Positions 48,802-57,318 of a DNA stretch of 64,000 bases are shown piece after piece. The DNA is from Algoriphagus boseongensis (GTDB lineage: Bacteria; Bacteroidota; Bacteroidia; Cytophagales; Cyclobacteriaceae). Within the stretch, counting starts at the first letter, position 1; the number at the start of each line of letters is the position of its first letter. Made by a program: the position numbers and the translations under genes. Where the stretch lies: assembly GCF_004362805.1 (NCBI RefSeq), contig NZ_SNYF01000006.1, positions 434,001-498,000 on the forward strand. Direction: 5' to 3'. Below the pieces are notes generated by a model. The model did no database searches. It worked only from the letters and a program-made list of their open reading frames with translations, and was not told the origin of the DNA.

Positions 48802-50757
48802 ATGAATTCGGATTCTTTTTTAAAGGACCATATCAACACCCTTTTCGAAAAATCAGGCATCGACCCCCAAAAGGCCGATAAAGGTTTTTCGGAACGATTC
48901 CATAAGCATTTACCGATCATCCATCGCTTGTTTGGGGAGATTTATGCCGCTCATCCGGATGGTGAATCTGAGTTTTTGAGGCTATTGGAACTCTTGATTT
49001 TTGGATACCTAAGTCGAGAAAAGAGCCTTAGAAAAAGGGATGAAGAAAAAGCCAACAAAGGAATTTGGTTCCTTAGCAATGAATTGGCTGCGATGAGTCT
49101 CTATGTGGATCGCTTTGCGGGGAACCTAAAAAATATGCCTGGCAAGCTTTCCCATTTTGAGGAATTAGGGGTGAATTTTCTTCACCTCATGCCTTTGTTT
49201 GAAAGTCCGGAAGGAGAAAGTGATGGGGGCTATGCTGTTTCTGATTTCCGAAAGGTGGATTCCAGATTTGGTTTTTTAGAGGATTTGATTGCCTTAAGAA
49301 AGAAAATGCATTCCAAAGGGATGTATTTGATGTTGGATATTGTCCTAAATCACACTTCCCACCACCATGAATGGGCCAGAAAGGCAAAGACAGGAGATCC
49401 TTATTATCAGAATTTCTTCTATACCTACGACAACCGATGGATTCCCAATGAATTTGAGGAAGCCATGCCGGAAATTTTCCCAGAAAGCGCTCCTGGAAAT
49501 TTCACTTGGAATGAGGAGATGGGAAAATGGGTCATGACGGTTTTTCATAGATACCAATGGGATTTGAATTACCGAAATCCGGTGGTTTTCCGTGAAATGC
49601 TGGACAACATTCTCTTTTATGGAAATCTTGGAGTTGATCTGTTAAGAATTGATGCGCCCGCATTTATTTGGAAGCAAACTGGTACTTCCTGCCAAAATCT
49701 TCCCGAAGCGCATACCCTTCTTCAGTTGATCAAGCAATGTGTTCAGGTCTCCACCCCTGGGATGGCACTCTTGGGAGAGGCTATTGTAGCTCCAAAAGAG
49801 ATCATCAATTATTTCGGAACGGGTGAGTTTATCGCCCAGGAATGTGATTTCGCCTACAATGCTACCCAGATGGCTCTCCAATGGGATATGTTGGCCAGTG
49901 GAGAAACTCAGGTGATGCTGAATGCACAGCATGAGATTTTAAAGAAACCATACGGGACCTCCTGGATCACCTATACCCGATGCCATGATGATATTGGTTT
50001 GGGTTATGACGATTACATGATTCAGTTGGCAGGAAAAGATCCCTTTCAGCACCGAAAGTTTTTGAAGGAGTATTATTCCTTCTCCGGCGAGCAATGGATG
50101 AGTCCAGCCCGAGGCGCCCTCTTTTCTTCAAATCCTAAAACAGGAGATGCACGAATTAGTGGGACTTTGGCTTCTCTTTGTGGCTTGGAAAAGGCCCAAA
50201 TCGAAGGAAATGAATTTGGAATTAAGCAGAGCATTCAGAAAATTCTTCTGATGCAGGCCCATTCCATTTTTCTTGGAGGTTTGCCTATGCTGTATTATGG
50301 AGATGAAGTGGGCTATACCAATGATTACAGCTACCAAAATGATCCTGGGAAAAGCTATGACAACCGCTGGATGCATCGTCCGGTGATTAATTGGGATAAG
50401 GTAAAGCGTAAGGATGTTGAGGGTTCGGTAGAATGTGAGATTTTTAAAGGAACTCAATCGCTATTGACCATCAGGAAGAATAATCCGGTTTTTCAGGATT
50501 TATCAAACATCTCCTGGATGAGTCCTCATACTATTCACGTGGCAGGATTTGTCCGTCGGATTGGAAATGAGCGAGTTTATTGCCTTTTCAACTTTTCGGA
50601 TAAAACCGCTTACCTGACTTGGTATGCTTTCAAGGAACAGGGAGAGGGATCGGAAAATCTAAAAGATCTTTGGTCGGGAAAAACCTTTGCCATAGGACCA
50701 GATCATGAGCATTTGGTTTTTGAACCTTACCAATTCATGATTTTGGTGGCTGAATAA
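48802..50757 (+). CDS. Amylosucrase-like GH13 enzyme (GH13_4)
   Basis: A 651 aa cytoplasmic enzyme, the usual amylosucrase length, that splits sucrose and transfers glucose to an alpha-1,4-glucan (or to water). It aligns end to end with my recollection of Neisseria polysaccharea amylosucrase: nucleophile Asp284 in DLLRIDAPAFIW, acid/base Glu326 in LLGEAIV, and His395-Asp396-Asp397 in YTRCHDDIG (286, 328 and 392-394 in Neisseria). GYAVSDFRKVD, FQWDLNY-like YQWDLNYRNP and YDNRWMHRP are kept. The Arg before EIFPD in Neisseria (Arg226) is Pro here. Sucrose hydrolase activity cannot be excluded. Follows the transporter gene in one operon. Confidence 0.92.
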   Translation: MNSDSFLKDHINTLFEKSGIDPQKADKGFSERFHKHLPIIHRLFGEIYAAHPDGESEFLRLLELLIFGYLSREKSLRKRDEEKANKGIWFLSNELAAMSLYVDRFAGNLKNMPGKLSHFEELGVNFLHLMPLFESPEGESDGGYAVSDFRKVDSRFGFLEDLIALRKKMHSKGMYLMLDIVLNHTSHHHEWARKAKTGDPYYQNFFYTYDNRWIPNEFEEAMPEIFPESAPGNFTWNEEMGKWVMTVFHRYQWDLNYRNPVVFREMLDNILFYGNLGVDLLRIDAPAFIWKQTGTSCQNLPEAHTLLQLIKQCVQVSTPGMALLGEAIVAPKEIINYFGTGEFIAQECDFAYNATQMALQWDMLASGETQVMLNAQHEILKKPYGTSWITYTRCHDDIGLGYDDYMIQLAGKDPFQHRKFLKEYYSFSGEQWMSPARGALFSSNPKTGDARISGTLASLCGLEKAQIEGNEFGIKQSIQKILLMQAHSIFLGGLPMLYYGDEVGYTNDYSYQNDPGKSYDNRWMHRPVINWDKVKRKDVEGSVECEIFKGTQSLLTIRKNNPVFQDLSNISWMSPHTIHVAGFVRRIGNERVYCLFNFSDKTAYLTWYAFKEQGEGSENLKDLWSGKTFAIGPDHEHLVFEPYQFMILVAE

Positions 50758-50762
50758 ACCAG

Positions 50763-51788
50763 TTAAGGTTTCAAAGAAGAATCCCGATACACTAACTCAG
50801 TTTTGAGTTCTACGGTGGTATCCTTACCCAGTTCTTGATTTTTAATTAAATCAATGAGAATATCCGTGGCTTTGGATCCCATCAAGTCTCCGTGCTGGTC
50901 CACTGAGCTCAAACTTGGCGTGGTATAATCGGAAAGCATCCAATTGCTAAATCCCATCAGACCTACCTGTGCTGGAATTTCATATCCTGAGGATTGAAGA
51001 AATTTCATGCTGCCCAAGGCTACCAAATCTGTAATGCAAAAAATCGCATCGGGTGGATTTAGGGAATTCATGAGTTCCTTAGTAAAGTTAAATCCTTCTT
51101 TCTCAGAGATGTCAATGCAATTTTTTACCAATTCATCTTTGAATTCAAGGCCATGATCTTCTAAGGCTTTTTTGTACCCAAGGAATCGTTGATGGGCATT
51201 TTTCACGTCCATCCTACCGCTTAGGTGAGCGATTTTTCTGTAGCCTTGCCGGATCAGGTGTTTAACCGCATTGTAAGCCCCGTCAAAATCATCCACCACG
51301 ACTTTGGGAGTTTTGAGATGATCCGTGATTTTATCAAACTGAACCACGGGTTTTCCTTCATCCAAAAAATCTGAGATATGGTCTCCCTCTACAGTTTCAT
51401 TTGAAATAGAAATCAGTAAGCCATCCACACCCAAACCAAGCATGGTTCGGCAGGCAAAAATTTCCCCTTCTAAAGTATCCCCAGATTGAGCCACCAACAC
51501 ATGATATCCCTGTTTTTTTGCCGTTTCAATTGCTCCACTGATGGTAGTTGAAAAGAAGTGGTGAACAATTTCAGGGACTATCATCCCCAGAATAGAAGTT
51601 CGGTTTTTTCTAAAATTGACCGCAAGGGTATTCGGGATGTAATTATGCTTTTCTGCATATTCCTTGACCTGCCGGATTGTCTCATCGGATAGGGAAGGAT
51701 AGCTGTTGAGTGCTCTCGAAACTGTAGAAGGAGATAGGTTGAGGGCTCGAGCAATGTCTTTGAGCGTGGTTCTGCGTTTATCAGACAT
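50763..51788 (-). CDS. LacI family transcriptional regulator
   Basis: A 341 aa repressor. The N-terminal HTH reads TTLKDIARALNLSPSTVSRAL, followed by the hinge helix region; the rest is the periplasmic-binding-protein-like sugar-sensing domain (SILGMIVPEIVHHFFS, GLLISISNETVEG, VVVDDFDGAYNAVKHLI, VGLMGFSNWMLSDYTTPS, SVDQHGDLMG). It is tail-to-tail with the amylosucrase gene (5 nt between stops) and head-to-head with the 51947-57019 cluster. It most likely controls that cluster, the transporter/amylosucrase operon, or both. A candidate operator is at 51833-51840. Confidence 0.93.
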   Translation of the reverse strand: MSDKRRTTLKDIARALNLSPSTVSRALNSYPSLSDETIRQVKEYAEKHNYIPNTLAVNFRKNRTSILGMIVPEIVHHFFSTTISGAIETAKKQGYHVLVAQSGDTLEGEIFACRTMLGLGVDGLLISISNETVEGDHISDFLDEGKPVVQFDKITDHLKTPKVVVDDFDGAYNAVKHLIRQGYRKIAHLSGRMDVKNAHQRFLGYKKALEDHGLEFKDELVKNCIDISEKEGFNFTKELMNSLNPPDAIFCITDLVALGSMKFLQSSGYEIPAQVGLMGFSNWMLSDYTTPSLSSVDQHGDLMGSKATDILIDLIKNQELGKDTTVELKTELVYRDSSLKP

Positions 51789-51832
51789 GAAGGGCTAATT
51801 TGGGTTAGGGAATTTATCTTTTTTTGGGGATA

Positions 51833-51840
51833 AATCGATT
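51833..51840. promoter_or_regulatory. Candidate LacI-type operator core
   Basis: Palindrome AATCGATT with a central CG, as in LacI/GalR operators, in ATAAATCGATTGCT. It lies in the 158 nt divergent region between the LacI gene and the sugar cluster. The outer half-sites are only weakly symmetric, so this is tentative. Confidence 0.35.
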
Positions 51841-51946
51841 GCTAGGGATGAAAAACCTAAATCCTGTCTAAAGTAAGGATGAATTCAGGGGTAAAAACTT
51901 TTATATTTAATCTTATCCTTTTTTGAATTAACAAAACCCAAGCATC

Positions 51947-52654
51947 ATGAAACCTATTGTCCAGATTTCCCTGGATCTCACCAATATTGACGAGGCTCTT
52001 GAGACAGCTGCAATGGCTCTCAGAGCCGGAGTGGATTGGCTGGAAGCCGGAACCCCTTTGATTTTAGCGGAAGGGCTACACGGAGTCAGAAAGCTCAGAG
52101 AGGCTTTTCCCGGAATACCTATTGTTGCGGATCTTAAAACCATGGATGGGGGATACCTCGAAGCTGAAATGATGGCGAAAGCTGGAGCTACCCATGTGGT
52201 GGTGATGGCAAGAGCTCATGCTGAGACCATCAAATGTGTGGTAAAAGCAGGAAAGGATTTTGGAGTAGAGGTGATGGGTGACAATATGGTCTGTCCAGAT
52301 ATGGTGGAGGGTGCAAAATTTTTGGAGGATTTGGGTTGTGACTATGTCATCCACCATATCGGGTACGATGAAAGGAGAGGTATTGCAGCAACGGGTCATC
52401 GAATGCCCAGTCCACTGGATCAACTCCGGGAAGTAGTCGCTGCAGTAAATATACCTGTGCAGGCTGTGGGCGGACTTTCCTTGGAGCAGGCGATCCAATG
52501 TCCACAGTATGGCGCCCCTTTGGTTGTATTGGGTGCTCCTCTCACTATTGATGCGGATTCATTCAAAACTGCAGATGGAGATTTGGAGTCTTCGCTTCGA
52601 ATGATATGTGCCGCCATCCATGCCCAAACTCCTGTTTTCCCCACTAAATCCTAA
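51947..52654 (+). CDS. OMPDC-superfamily protein (hexulose-6-phosphate synthase / keto-gulonate-phosphate decarboxylase-like)
   Basis: A 235 aa TIM-barrel protein of the orotidine-monophosphate-decarboxylase superfamily. Its key DxKxxD motif reads VADLKTMDGG. Other landmarks are VQISLDLTNIDEAL, DWLEAGTPLI, VVVMARAHAETI, VIHHIGYDERRG and a phosphate-site AVGGLSLEQA. Relatives decarboxylate 3-keto-L-gulonate 6-phosphate or condense ribulose 5-phosphate and formaldehyde. The sugar-phosphate substrate here is unknown because no kinase lies in the cluster. First gene of the cluster, 3 nt before the dehydrogenase gene. Confidence 0.85.
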   Translation: MKPIVQISLDLTNIDEALETAAMALRAGVDWLEAGTPLILAEGLHGVRKLREAFPGIPIVADLKTMDGGYLEAEMMAKAGATHVVVMARAHAETIKCVVKAGKDFGVEVMGDNMVCPDMVEGAKFLEDLGCDYVIHHIGYDERRGIAATGHRMPSPLDQLREVVAAVNIPVQAVGGLSLEQAIQCPQYGAPLVVLGAPLTIDADSFKTADGDLESSLRMICAAIHAQTPVFPTKS

Positions 52655-52657
52655 ACC

Positions 52658-53701
52658 ATGTCCAGTTCAAAAATTCCTGCAGTTGTCAACTACGCAGAAC
52701 AAAAATATTCAGTCGAAATACGAGAAATTCCAGTGCCTGAAATCGGTGAAGATGACATTCTATTGGAGGTAGAAAATGTCGGTGTTTGTGGCTCTGATCT
52801 TCATCAATGGACTTCAGATCACAGTTGGCAGGTGAATTATCCAGTCGTATTAGGCCATGAATTTGGTGGGAAAATCGCCAAGTTGGGGTCTCGGGTATCT
52901 GGTTGGAAAGAGGGTGATCGGGTAGTGTCTGAGACTGCTGCAGTGATCGACTCCCTCAATCCAATGAGTAAGGTTGGCTTATATAATCTGGACCCTACCC
53001 GAAAGGGATTTGGCTATGGAGTCAATGGCGCTATGACCAGATTTGTCCGGGTGCCTTCCCGATGCCTCCATACTGTTCCTGAAAATTTATCCTTTGAAGA
53101 AGCCTGCTTGACTGAGCCTTGTTGCGTGGCCTTCAATGCCTTGGTCGGCAATTCTCATATCAAGCCTGGAGATCGAGTTGTGGTAATTGGACCAGGAACT
53201 ATCGGAATTCTTTGCGCAGCTGTGGCGAGACTTTGCGGCGCGGAAGTGGCTATTTTAGGTTTGGAAGCAGATCGGGGTCGATTGGAAATTGCAAAGAAAG
53301 CATATGGTTGTGATGCGCTCCTTGGAGAAGATGCTGCCGAGGCTTGGGCAAAGAAAAGAGATGGATTGGGTGCTGATGTGGTAGTAGATGCCGCAGGACA
53401 TAGCCTTACGCTAAAAATTGCGATGAAACTAGTCCGACCAAACGGGCAAATCACCAAAGTAGGCTGGGGTCCACAACCTTTGAATTTTTCTCTTGATCCT
53501 ATCGTGCAGAAAAATGTTCGCTTGCAAGGTAGTTTTAGCCACAACTGGCCGATTTGGGAGCGTGTGATTGCCTTGCTTGCCAGTGGGGCTTTGAATGTGA
53601 AACCCATTATTGGAGGCGTGTGGCCGATTACAGAATGGCACGAGGCTTTTGAAAAAATGCATTCTGGTCAAGTAGTCAAGTCAGTATTAAAACCTGTTTA
53701 A
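52658..53701 (+). CDS. Zinc-type alcohol/polyol dehydrogenase lacking the structural zinc site
   Basis: A 347 aa medium-chain dehydrogenase, NAD(P)-dependent. Catalytic zinc ligands are Cys44 (VGVCGSDLHQW), His67-Glu68 (LGHEFGG) and Glu153 (LTEPCCV); the Rossmann motif is VIGPGTIGILCA. The structural-zinc lobe that usually reads CxxCxxC...C is here AAVIDSLNPMSKVGLYNLD (94-112) with no Cys at all. The downstream KGFGYGVNGAM is as in sugar-alcohol dehydrogenases. Function in sugar or sugar-acid oxidation is inferred. Second gene of the cluster, 10 nt before the membrane protein gene. Confidence 0.88.
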   Translation: MSSSKIPAVVNYAEQKYSVEIREIPVPEIGEDDILLEVENVGVCGSDLHQWTSDHSWQVNYPVVLGHEFGGKIAKLGSRVSGWKEGDRVVSETAAVIDSLNPMSKVGLYNLDPTRKGFGYGVNGAMTRFVRVPSRCLHTVPENLSFEEACLTEPCCVAFNALVGNSHIKPGDRVVVIGPGTIGILCAAVARLCGAEVAILGLEADRGRLEIAKKAYGCDALLGEDAAEAWAKKRDGLGADVVVDAAGHSLTLKIAMKLVRPNGQITKVGWGPQPLNFSLDPIVQKNVRLQGSFSHNWPIWERVIALLASGALNVKPIIGGVWPITEWHEAFEKMHSGQVVKSVLKPV

Positions 53702-53711
53702 TCAGAAAGGT

Positions 53712-54311
53712 ATGCTTTATCAACTACCTCTAAATTTATCCTTGCTCCTAATCCTTCTCGACTTTGGATTAATTGTATCGGTAATCCATTCTTCGAAGTG
53801 GGAGAGATGGAGGGCTCTATCTAGGATTGCCACTTTAGTGATTTTTTGCGGATTTTCAGTTTTAAAATTGATAGGGACAAGTCCAACATTTTTAGCCTCA
53901 TCGCCTAATGAGCTTGTTTTCAAAAGTGATGATGAAATTGGAAAGTTGTATTTCGCCAGGAATGGAGATAATGGGCTTTTTATTTTTTGGGAAGAAAAAA
54001 TAAATGGAAAAGAAGGTAGACTCACATTTGAAATGGAGGGTATTTACCCCAATAGTCTTTTGATTTTCAAAGAGATCAATCAGAAGTTACTCGAATTTCG
54101 GCCTGATTTGGAATTGGATGGTGATACTTGGAAGCCAATCCCAGTGGAGATAAATTATTCCGAATTTCAACCAATCTCGCAAGAGGGAGAATTGGCATTT
54201 AAAAGCCATAGGAAAGTAGCTTGGGCTAATTATGCCTCTCAGGCTGTTTCTTTGATGTTTTTGGCATCATTTCTTAGTACTTCCTTCAAGAGACGATCGA
54301 AAACCTCTTGA
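53712..54311 (+). CDS. Membrane protein of the sugar cluster, unknown
   Basis: A 199 aa protein with two hydrophobic segments near the N-terminus (about 6-24, LNLSLLLILLDFGLIVSVI; and 38-54, RIATLVIFCGFSVLKLI) and one at the C-terminus (about 177-192). The middle 110 residues are polar and beta-rich (LFIFWEEKINGKEGRLTFEM). No family recognised. It lies between two enzyme genes of the cluster (10 nt and 19 nt gaps), so it is probably co-transcribed. It could be an unrelated passenger. Confidence 0.65.
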   Translation: MLYQLPLNLSLLLILLDFGLIVSVIHSSKWERWRALSRIATLVIFCGFSVLKLIGTSPTFLASSPNELVFKSDDEIGKLYFARNGDNGLFIFWEEKINGKEGRLTFEMEGIYPNSLLIFKEINQKLLEFRPDLELDGDTWKPIPVEINYSEFQPISQEGELAFKSHRKVAWANYASQAVSLMFLASFLSTSFKRRSKTS

Positions 54312-54330
54312 TTTCTAAACACAAAAACTT

Positions 54331-55122
54331 ATGCGACTCAAAGACAAAGTCATTATCGTCACCGGAAGTACAACAGGCATTGGAAAAGCCATCGCAAAAA
54401 GATGTGTTGAGGAAAGGGCTAAGGTAGTCTTGCATGGCTTGGAAGAGGAGCTTGGCCTGGAAGTCTTGGAAGAAGTCGGAACTGAAAATGGGGTTTTTTG
54501 GAATGAGGATATCACTACGGATACCTGTGCCGAAAACTTGGTCAAACTAGCCCTAAAGACTTTTGGAAAACTGGATGCGGTGGTCAACAATGCCGCTTGG
54601 GTAATCGCCTCTGACATTCATACCACGGACAAGGAGTTTTTCCAAAAAGTAATGGATATCAATGCCATTTCTCCTTTTCTATTGATCCAGAAGGCCTTGC
54701 CCGAATTGATCAAATCCAAGGGATGTGTCCTCAATATCGGCTCGATCAATGCTTGGAGCGGGGAACCCAATCTGCTGGCTTATTCTGTTTCCAAAGGGGC
54801 CTTGATGACACTTACAGGAAATCTAGGAGATTCATTGATGAGAGAGTATGGGGTCCGAGTCAATCAGATCAATCCCGGCTGGGTTTTAACTGAAAGAGAA
54901 CGGGAACGGAAAAAACTCCATGGGCTTTCGGATACCTGGTACGAGGGACTTCCAAAAATTTTCGCACCCTCAGGGAGAATTCTCTGGCCGGAAGAGATTG
55001 CCGCAGCCTGTATTTTTTGGCTTTCTGACGAAAGTGGGCCTGTTTCGGGACAGGTGATGACCCTGGAACAGCATCCTATGACTGGTAGAAATCTCCCAAA
55101 AGACAGTTCCACTATCCACTAA
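54331..55122 (+). CDS. SDR family oxidoreductase
   Basis: A 263 aa short-chain dehydrogenase, NAD(P)-dependent. The cofactor motif is TGSTTGIGKAIA (residues 11-22), the structural NNAAW motif is seen, and the catalytic triad is Ser in LNIGSINAW, Tyr and Lys in LAYSVSKGAL. The post-catalytic INPGWVLTERERER is typical. The last 20 residues extend past the usual end. Role in oxidising or reducing a keto-sugar intermediate of the cluster is inferred. 5 nt before the isomerase gene. Confidence 0.92.
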   Translation: MRLKDKVIIVTGSTTGIGKAIAKRCVEERAKVVLHGLEEELGLEVLEEVGTENGVFWNEDITTDTCAENLVKLALKTFGKLDAVVNNAAWVIASDIHTTDKEFFQKVMDINAISPFLLIQKALPELIKSKGCVLNIGSINAWSGEPNLLAYSVSKGALMTLTGNLGDSLMREYGVRVNQINPGWVLTERERERKKLHGLSDTWYEGLPKIFAPSGRILWPEEIAAACIFWLSDESGPVSGQVMTLEQHPMTGRNLPKDSSTIH

Positions 55123-55127
55123 GCCAC

Positions 55128-56015
55128 ATGCCCAAATTAGCCGCATTTCCCAAAGCCTTTATGCAGCAACTCTGCAAGGATGGAAGCATGAAAATCGCCG
55201 ATTGGGTGAAGCTTGCAGCACCTTTGAAACTGGATGGTTTGGAATGGTATGCAGGTTTTTTGGAAATGAAGGAAGAAAAAAACTGGCCCAAGTTTCGTCG
55301 AATGGTGGAGGACGAAGGGATGGTCATCCCAATGATGTGTTGCTCACCTGATTTTACCCACCGAGACAAAGCTTTTCGGGAAAATGAAATCCAAAAGCAA
55401 AAGCGTTGGATTGAAATGACCGATGAACTAGGAGGAAAATATTGTCGAGTTCTTTCCGGTCAGTATCGCCCCGAGCTTTCTGTGGAGGAAGGGATTCAAT
55501 TGGCCAAGGAATGCATTGAGGAATGCCTTCCATATGCCAAAAGCTTAGGAATCACCCTGATCATCGAGAATCATTACAAAGACGATTTCTGGGAATATCC
55601 TGAGTTTGCTCAAAAACGGGCCATTTTCACCCAATTGGTCAAGTCCATTCAGCATCCCAACTTTGGAGTAAATTACGATCCAAGTAATGCCTTTTTGGCT
55701 GGTGAGGATCCTTTGGATTTGCTATATGATGTGTCCGAAAAAGTACTGACTATGCATGCCAGCGACAGATTCTTAAAATATGGAACGATCGAAGATTTGA
55801 GAAAAGTGGAAGGAGGGGCTCAAGGGTATGCAAAAATGCTCAGCCACGGAGAAATCGGCAAAGGGATGAATGACTATGATGCCATTTTCACCGAACTCAA
55901 GCGAGTCGGTTTTGATAACTGGATCAGCATCGAGGACGGGGTGGATGGCATGGATCAGTTAGAGCGAAGTGTTGCGTTTTTGAAAAAGAAGATTGGGCAG
56001 TATTGGCATGGATGA
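55128..56015 (+). CDS. Sugar phosphate isomerase/epimerase family TIM-barrel protein
   Basis: A 295 aa xylose-isomerase-like TIM barrel, cytoplasmic. The metal ligands are consistent with TLIIENHYKD (Glu, His), GVNYDPSNAF (Asp), LTMHASDRF (His) and WISIEDGVDGM (Glu). Family members isomerise or epimerise keto sugars, or act as hydroxypyruvate isomerase or 2-keto-myo-inositol dehydratase; the substrate is not known. Fifth gene of the cluster. Confidence 0.9.
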   Translation: MPKLAAFPKAFMQQLCKDGSMKIADWVKLAAPLKLDGLEWYAGFLEMKEEKNWPKFRRMVEDEGMVIPMMCCSPDFTHRDKAFRENEIQKQKRWIEMTDELGGKYCRVLSGQYRPELSVEEGIQLAKECIEECLPYAKSLGITLIIENHYKDDFWEYPEFAQKRAIFTQLVKSIQHPNFGVNYDPSNAFLAGEDPLDLLYDVSEKVLTMHASDRFLKYGTIEDLRKVEGGAQGYAKMLSHGEIGKGMNDYDAIFTELKRVGFDNWISIEDGVDGMDQLERSVAFLKKKIGQYWHG

Positions 56016-56155
56016 TTTACGAATTCAGATTTACGATTTACGACCTCTTTTCTTCAAGTTGATCTTGTTTTAAGCTGGAATCATAAGTATTCTATTAGTT
56101 TTCAAATCTTTCAATTTTCCAATATTTCAATCCAAGCAACGTGAAAAGCACCCTC
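56016..56155. repeat. Short direct repeats between the isomerase and SMP-30 genes
   Basis: The spacer has ATTTACGA-like units (near 56015-56043) and later TTTCAA-type units (near 56104-56132). Such short runs are common in Bacteroidota spacers. Nothing coding is seen here. Confidence 0.45.
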
Positions 56156-57019
56156 ATGAAATCTATCCCTAGTCGATGTTTTTTGGGCGAAGGTCCGCTG
56201 TGGATTGCCAAGCTCGGCTGTTTTTTCTGGGTAGATATCGAAAAAGGCAATTTGCATCGTTTCCATTTAGCTTCTGAACAGTTGGAAATCCGGCATTTTC
56301 CACATCGTCTGGCGGTGGTTTTGGAGGGACAAAACGGAAAGTTGATTCTGGGACTTGATCGCAAACTTGCTAGATATGATTGGGATACCCAGGAGTTGGA
56401 ATGGTTGGTCGAGATAGAGTCTGATTTTCCAAATCATCGATTCAATGACGGGAAGGTAGATGCAAAAGGGAGAATTTGGATAGGAACTTTGGCCTTAGAT
56501 TTTGCTGAGAGGGCGGGTTCTCTTTACCGAATTGATAGAGATTTGATTCCTCAAAAAATGCTTTCGTACTTGACCATTTCCAACGGGATGGCCTGGGCCG
56601 AATACAAAAAGACTTTTTACCTTATAGATACGCCTACCAAGAAGATTCAGGAGTTTGCCTTTGATCTCGAAACAGGAGCCATTGAATTCCGGAGAATTGC
56701 GGTGGAGATTCCCGAGGGCTTAGGCTTTCCTGATGGAATGTGCACGGACAGGGAAGGCATGCTTTGGGTTGCGCATTATGGAGGTTCAGGTGTTTATCGC
56801 TGGAATCCAAAGTCCGGGGAATTGCTTCAAAAAATTGACCTTCCTGTTCCGCATGTTACTTCCTGTTGCTTTGGGGGAGAAAACCTGAATGTGATGCTGA
56901 TCACTACCGCCCAAGAGAATCTTTCTTCGGAAGATCTGGAAAAGTATCCCCAGAGCGGAGATGTGTTTTTGGTTGAATTGGAAGTGGGGGGATTGGAGTC
57001 TTTTCAGGCAGGCTTTTGA
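56156..57019 (+). CDS. SMP-30/gluconolactonase/LRE family protein
   Basis: A 287 aa six-bladed propeller lactonase, cytoplasmic. Metal ligands are Glu in FLGEGPLW, Asn in HRFNDGKVDAKG and Asp in GFPDGMC. The family opens sugar lactones such as glucono-1,5-lactone to the acids. Start at the ATG at 56156 rather than the GTG at 56141. The 140 nt spacer upstream makes co-transcription with the five earlier genes less sure, but the function suits a pathway of dehydrogenase, lactonase and keto-acid steps. Confidence 0.9.
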   Translation: MKSIPSRCFLGEGPLWIAKLGCFFWVDIEKGNLHRFHLASEQLEIRHFPHRLAVVLEGQNGKLILGLDRKLARYDWDTQELEWLVEIESDFPNHRFNDGKVDAKGRIWIGTLALDFAERAGSLYRIDRDLIPQKMLSYLTISNGMAWAEYKKTFYLIDTPTKKIQEFAFDLETGAIEFRRIAVEIPEGLGFPDGMCTDREGMLWVAHYGGSGVYRWNPKSGELLQKIDLPVPHVTSCCFGGENLNVMLITTAQENLSSEDLEKYPQSGDVFLVELEVGGLESFQAGF

Positions 57020-57290
57020 GTTTTTCTTACAGATGTCTCAGATTTCCACAGATAGAAAAATTAAAGATCTGTGGTCATCCGTGCTATCTGTGAGAGAATA
57101 AAAAATCAACCTGATGAATAGTTCTTACAGATGTCTCAGAATCCCACAGATAAAAAGAATTGATCTGTGGTCATCCGTGGTATCTGTGAGAGAAAAAAAC
57201 AACCTGATGAATAGTTCTCACAGATGACCCAGATTCCCACAGATGAAAAAGTAAAAATCTGTATTTATCCTTTTAATCTGTGAGCAATAA
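57020..57290. repeat. Three tandem palindromic repeats (about 95 nt period)
   Basis: Three imperfect units begin at 57026, 57124 and 57217. Each starts (C/T)TACAGATG or TCACAGATG, has a second CACAGAT, then ATCTGTG and ends ATCTGTGAG, so each can fold into a long hairpin. The linker CAACCTGATGAATAGTT is repeated between units (57107-57123 and 57200-57216). Units 1 and 2 are nearly identical; unit 3 has diverged. Such CACAGAT/ATCTGTG elements are seen in intergenic DNA of many Bacteroidota (recollection). No ORF fits. It fills the whole spacer of 307 nt with the terminator. Confidence 0.8.
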
Positions 57291-57318
57291 AAAAAGCCAA
57301 TCTTTCGACTGGCTTTTT
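57291..57318. terminator. Terminator of pheS
   Basis: Stem AAAAAGCCA (57291-57299) and TGGCTTTTT (57310-57318). On the minus strand it ends in T-rich sequence just after the pheS stop, and it can act in both directions. Confidence 0.85.

Noticed and set aside
57020..57290. Repeat array looked at as a possible CRISPR
   Set aside because: Units are about 95 nt apart, each is itself palindromic, the linkers are repeated and not unique, and no cas gene is in the window.
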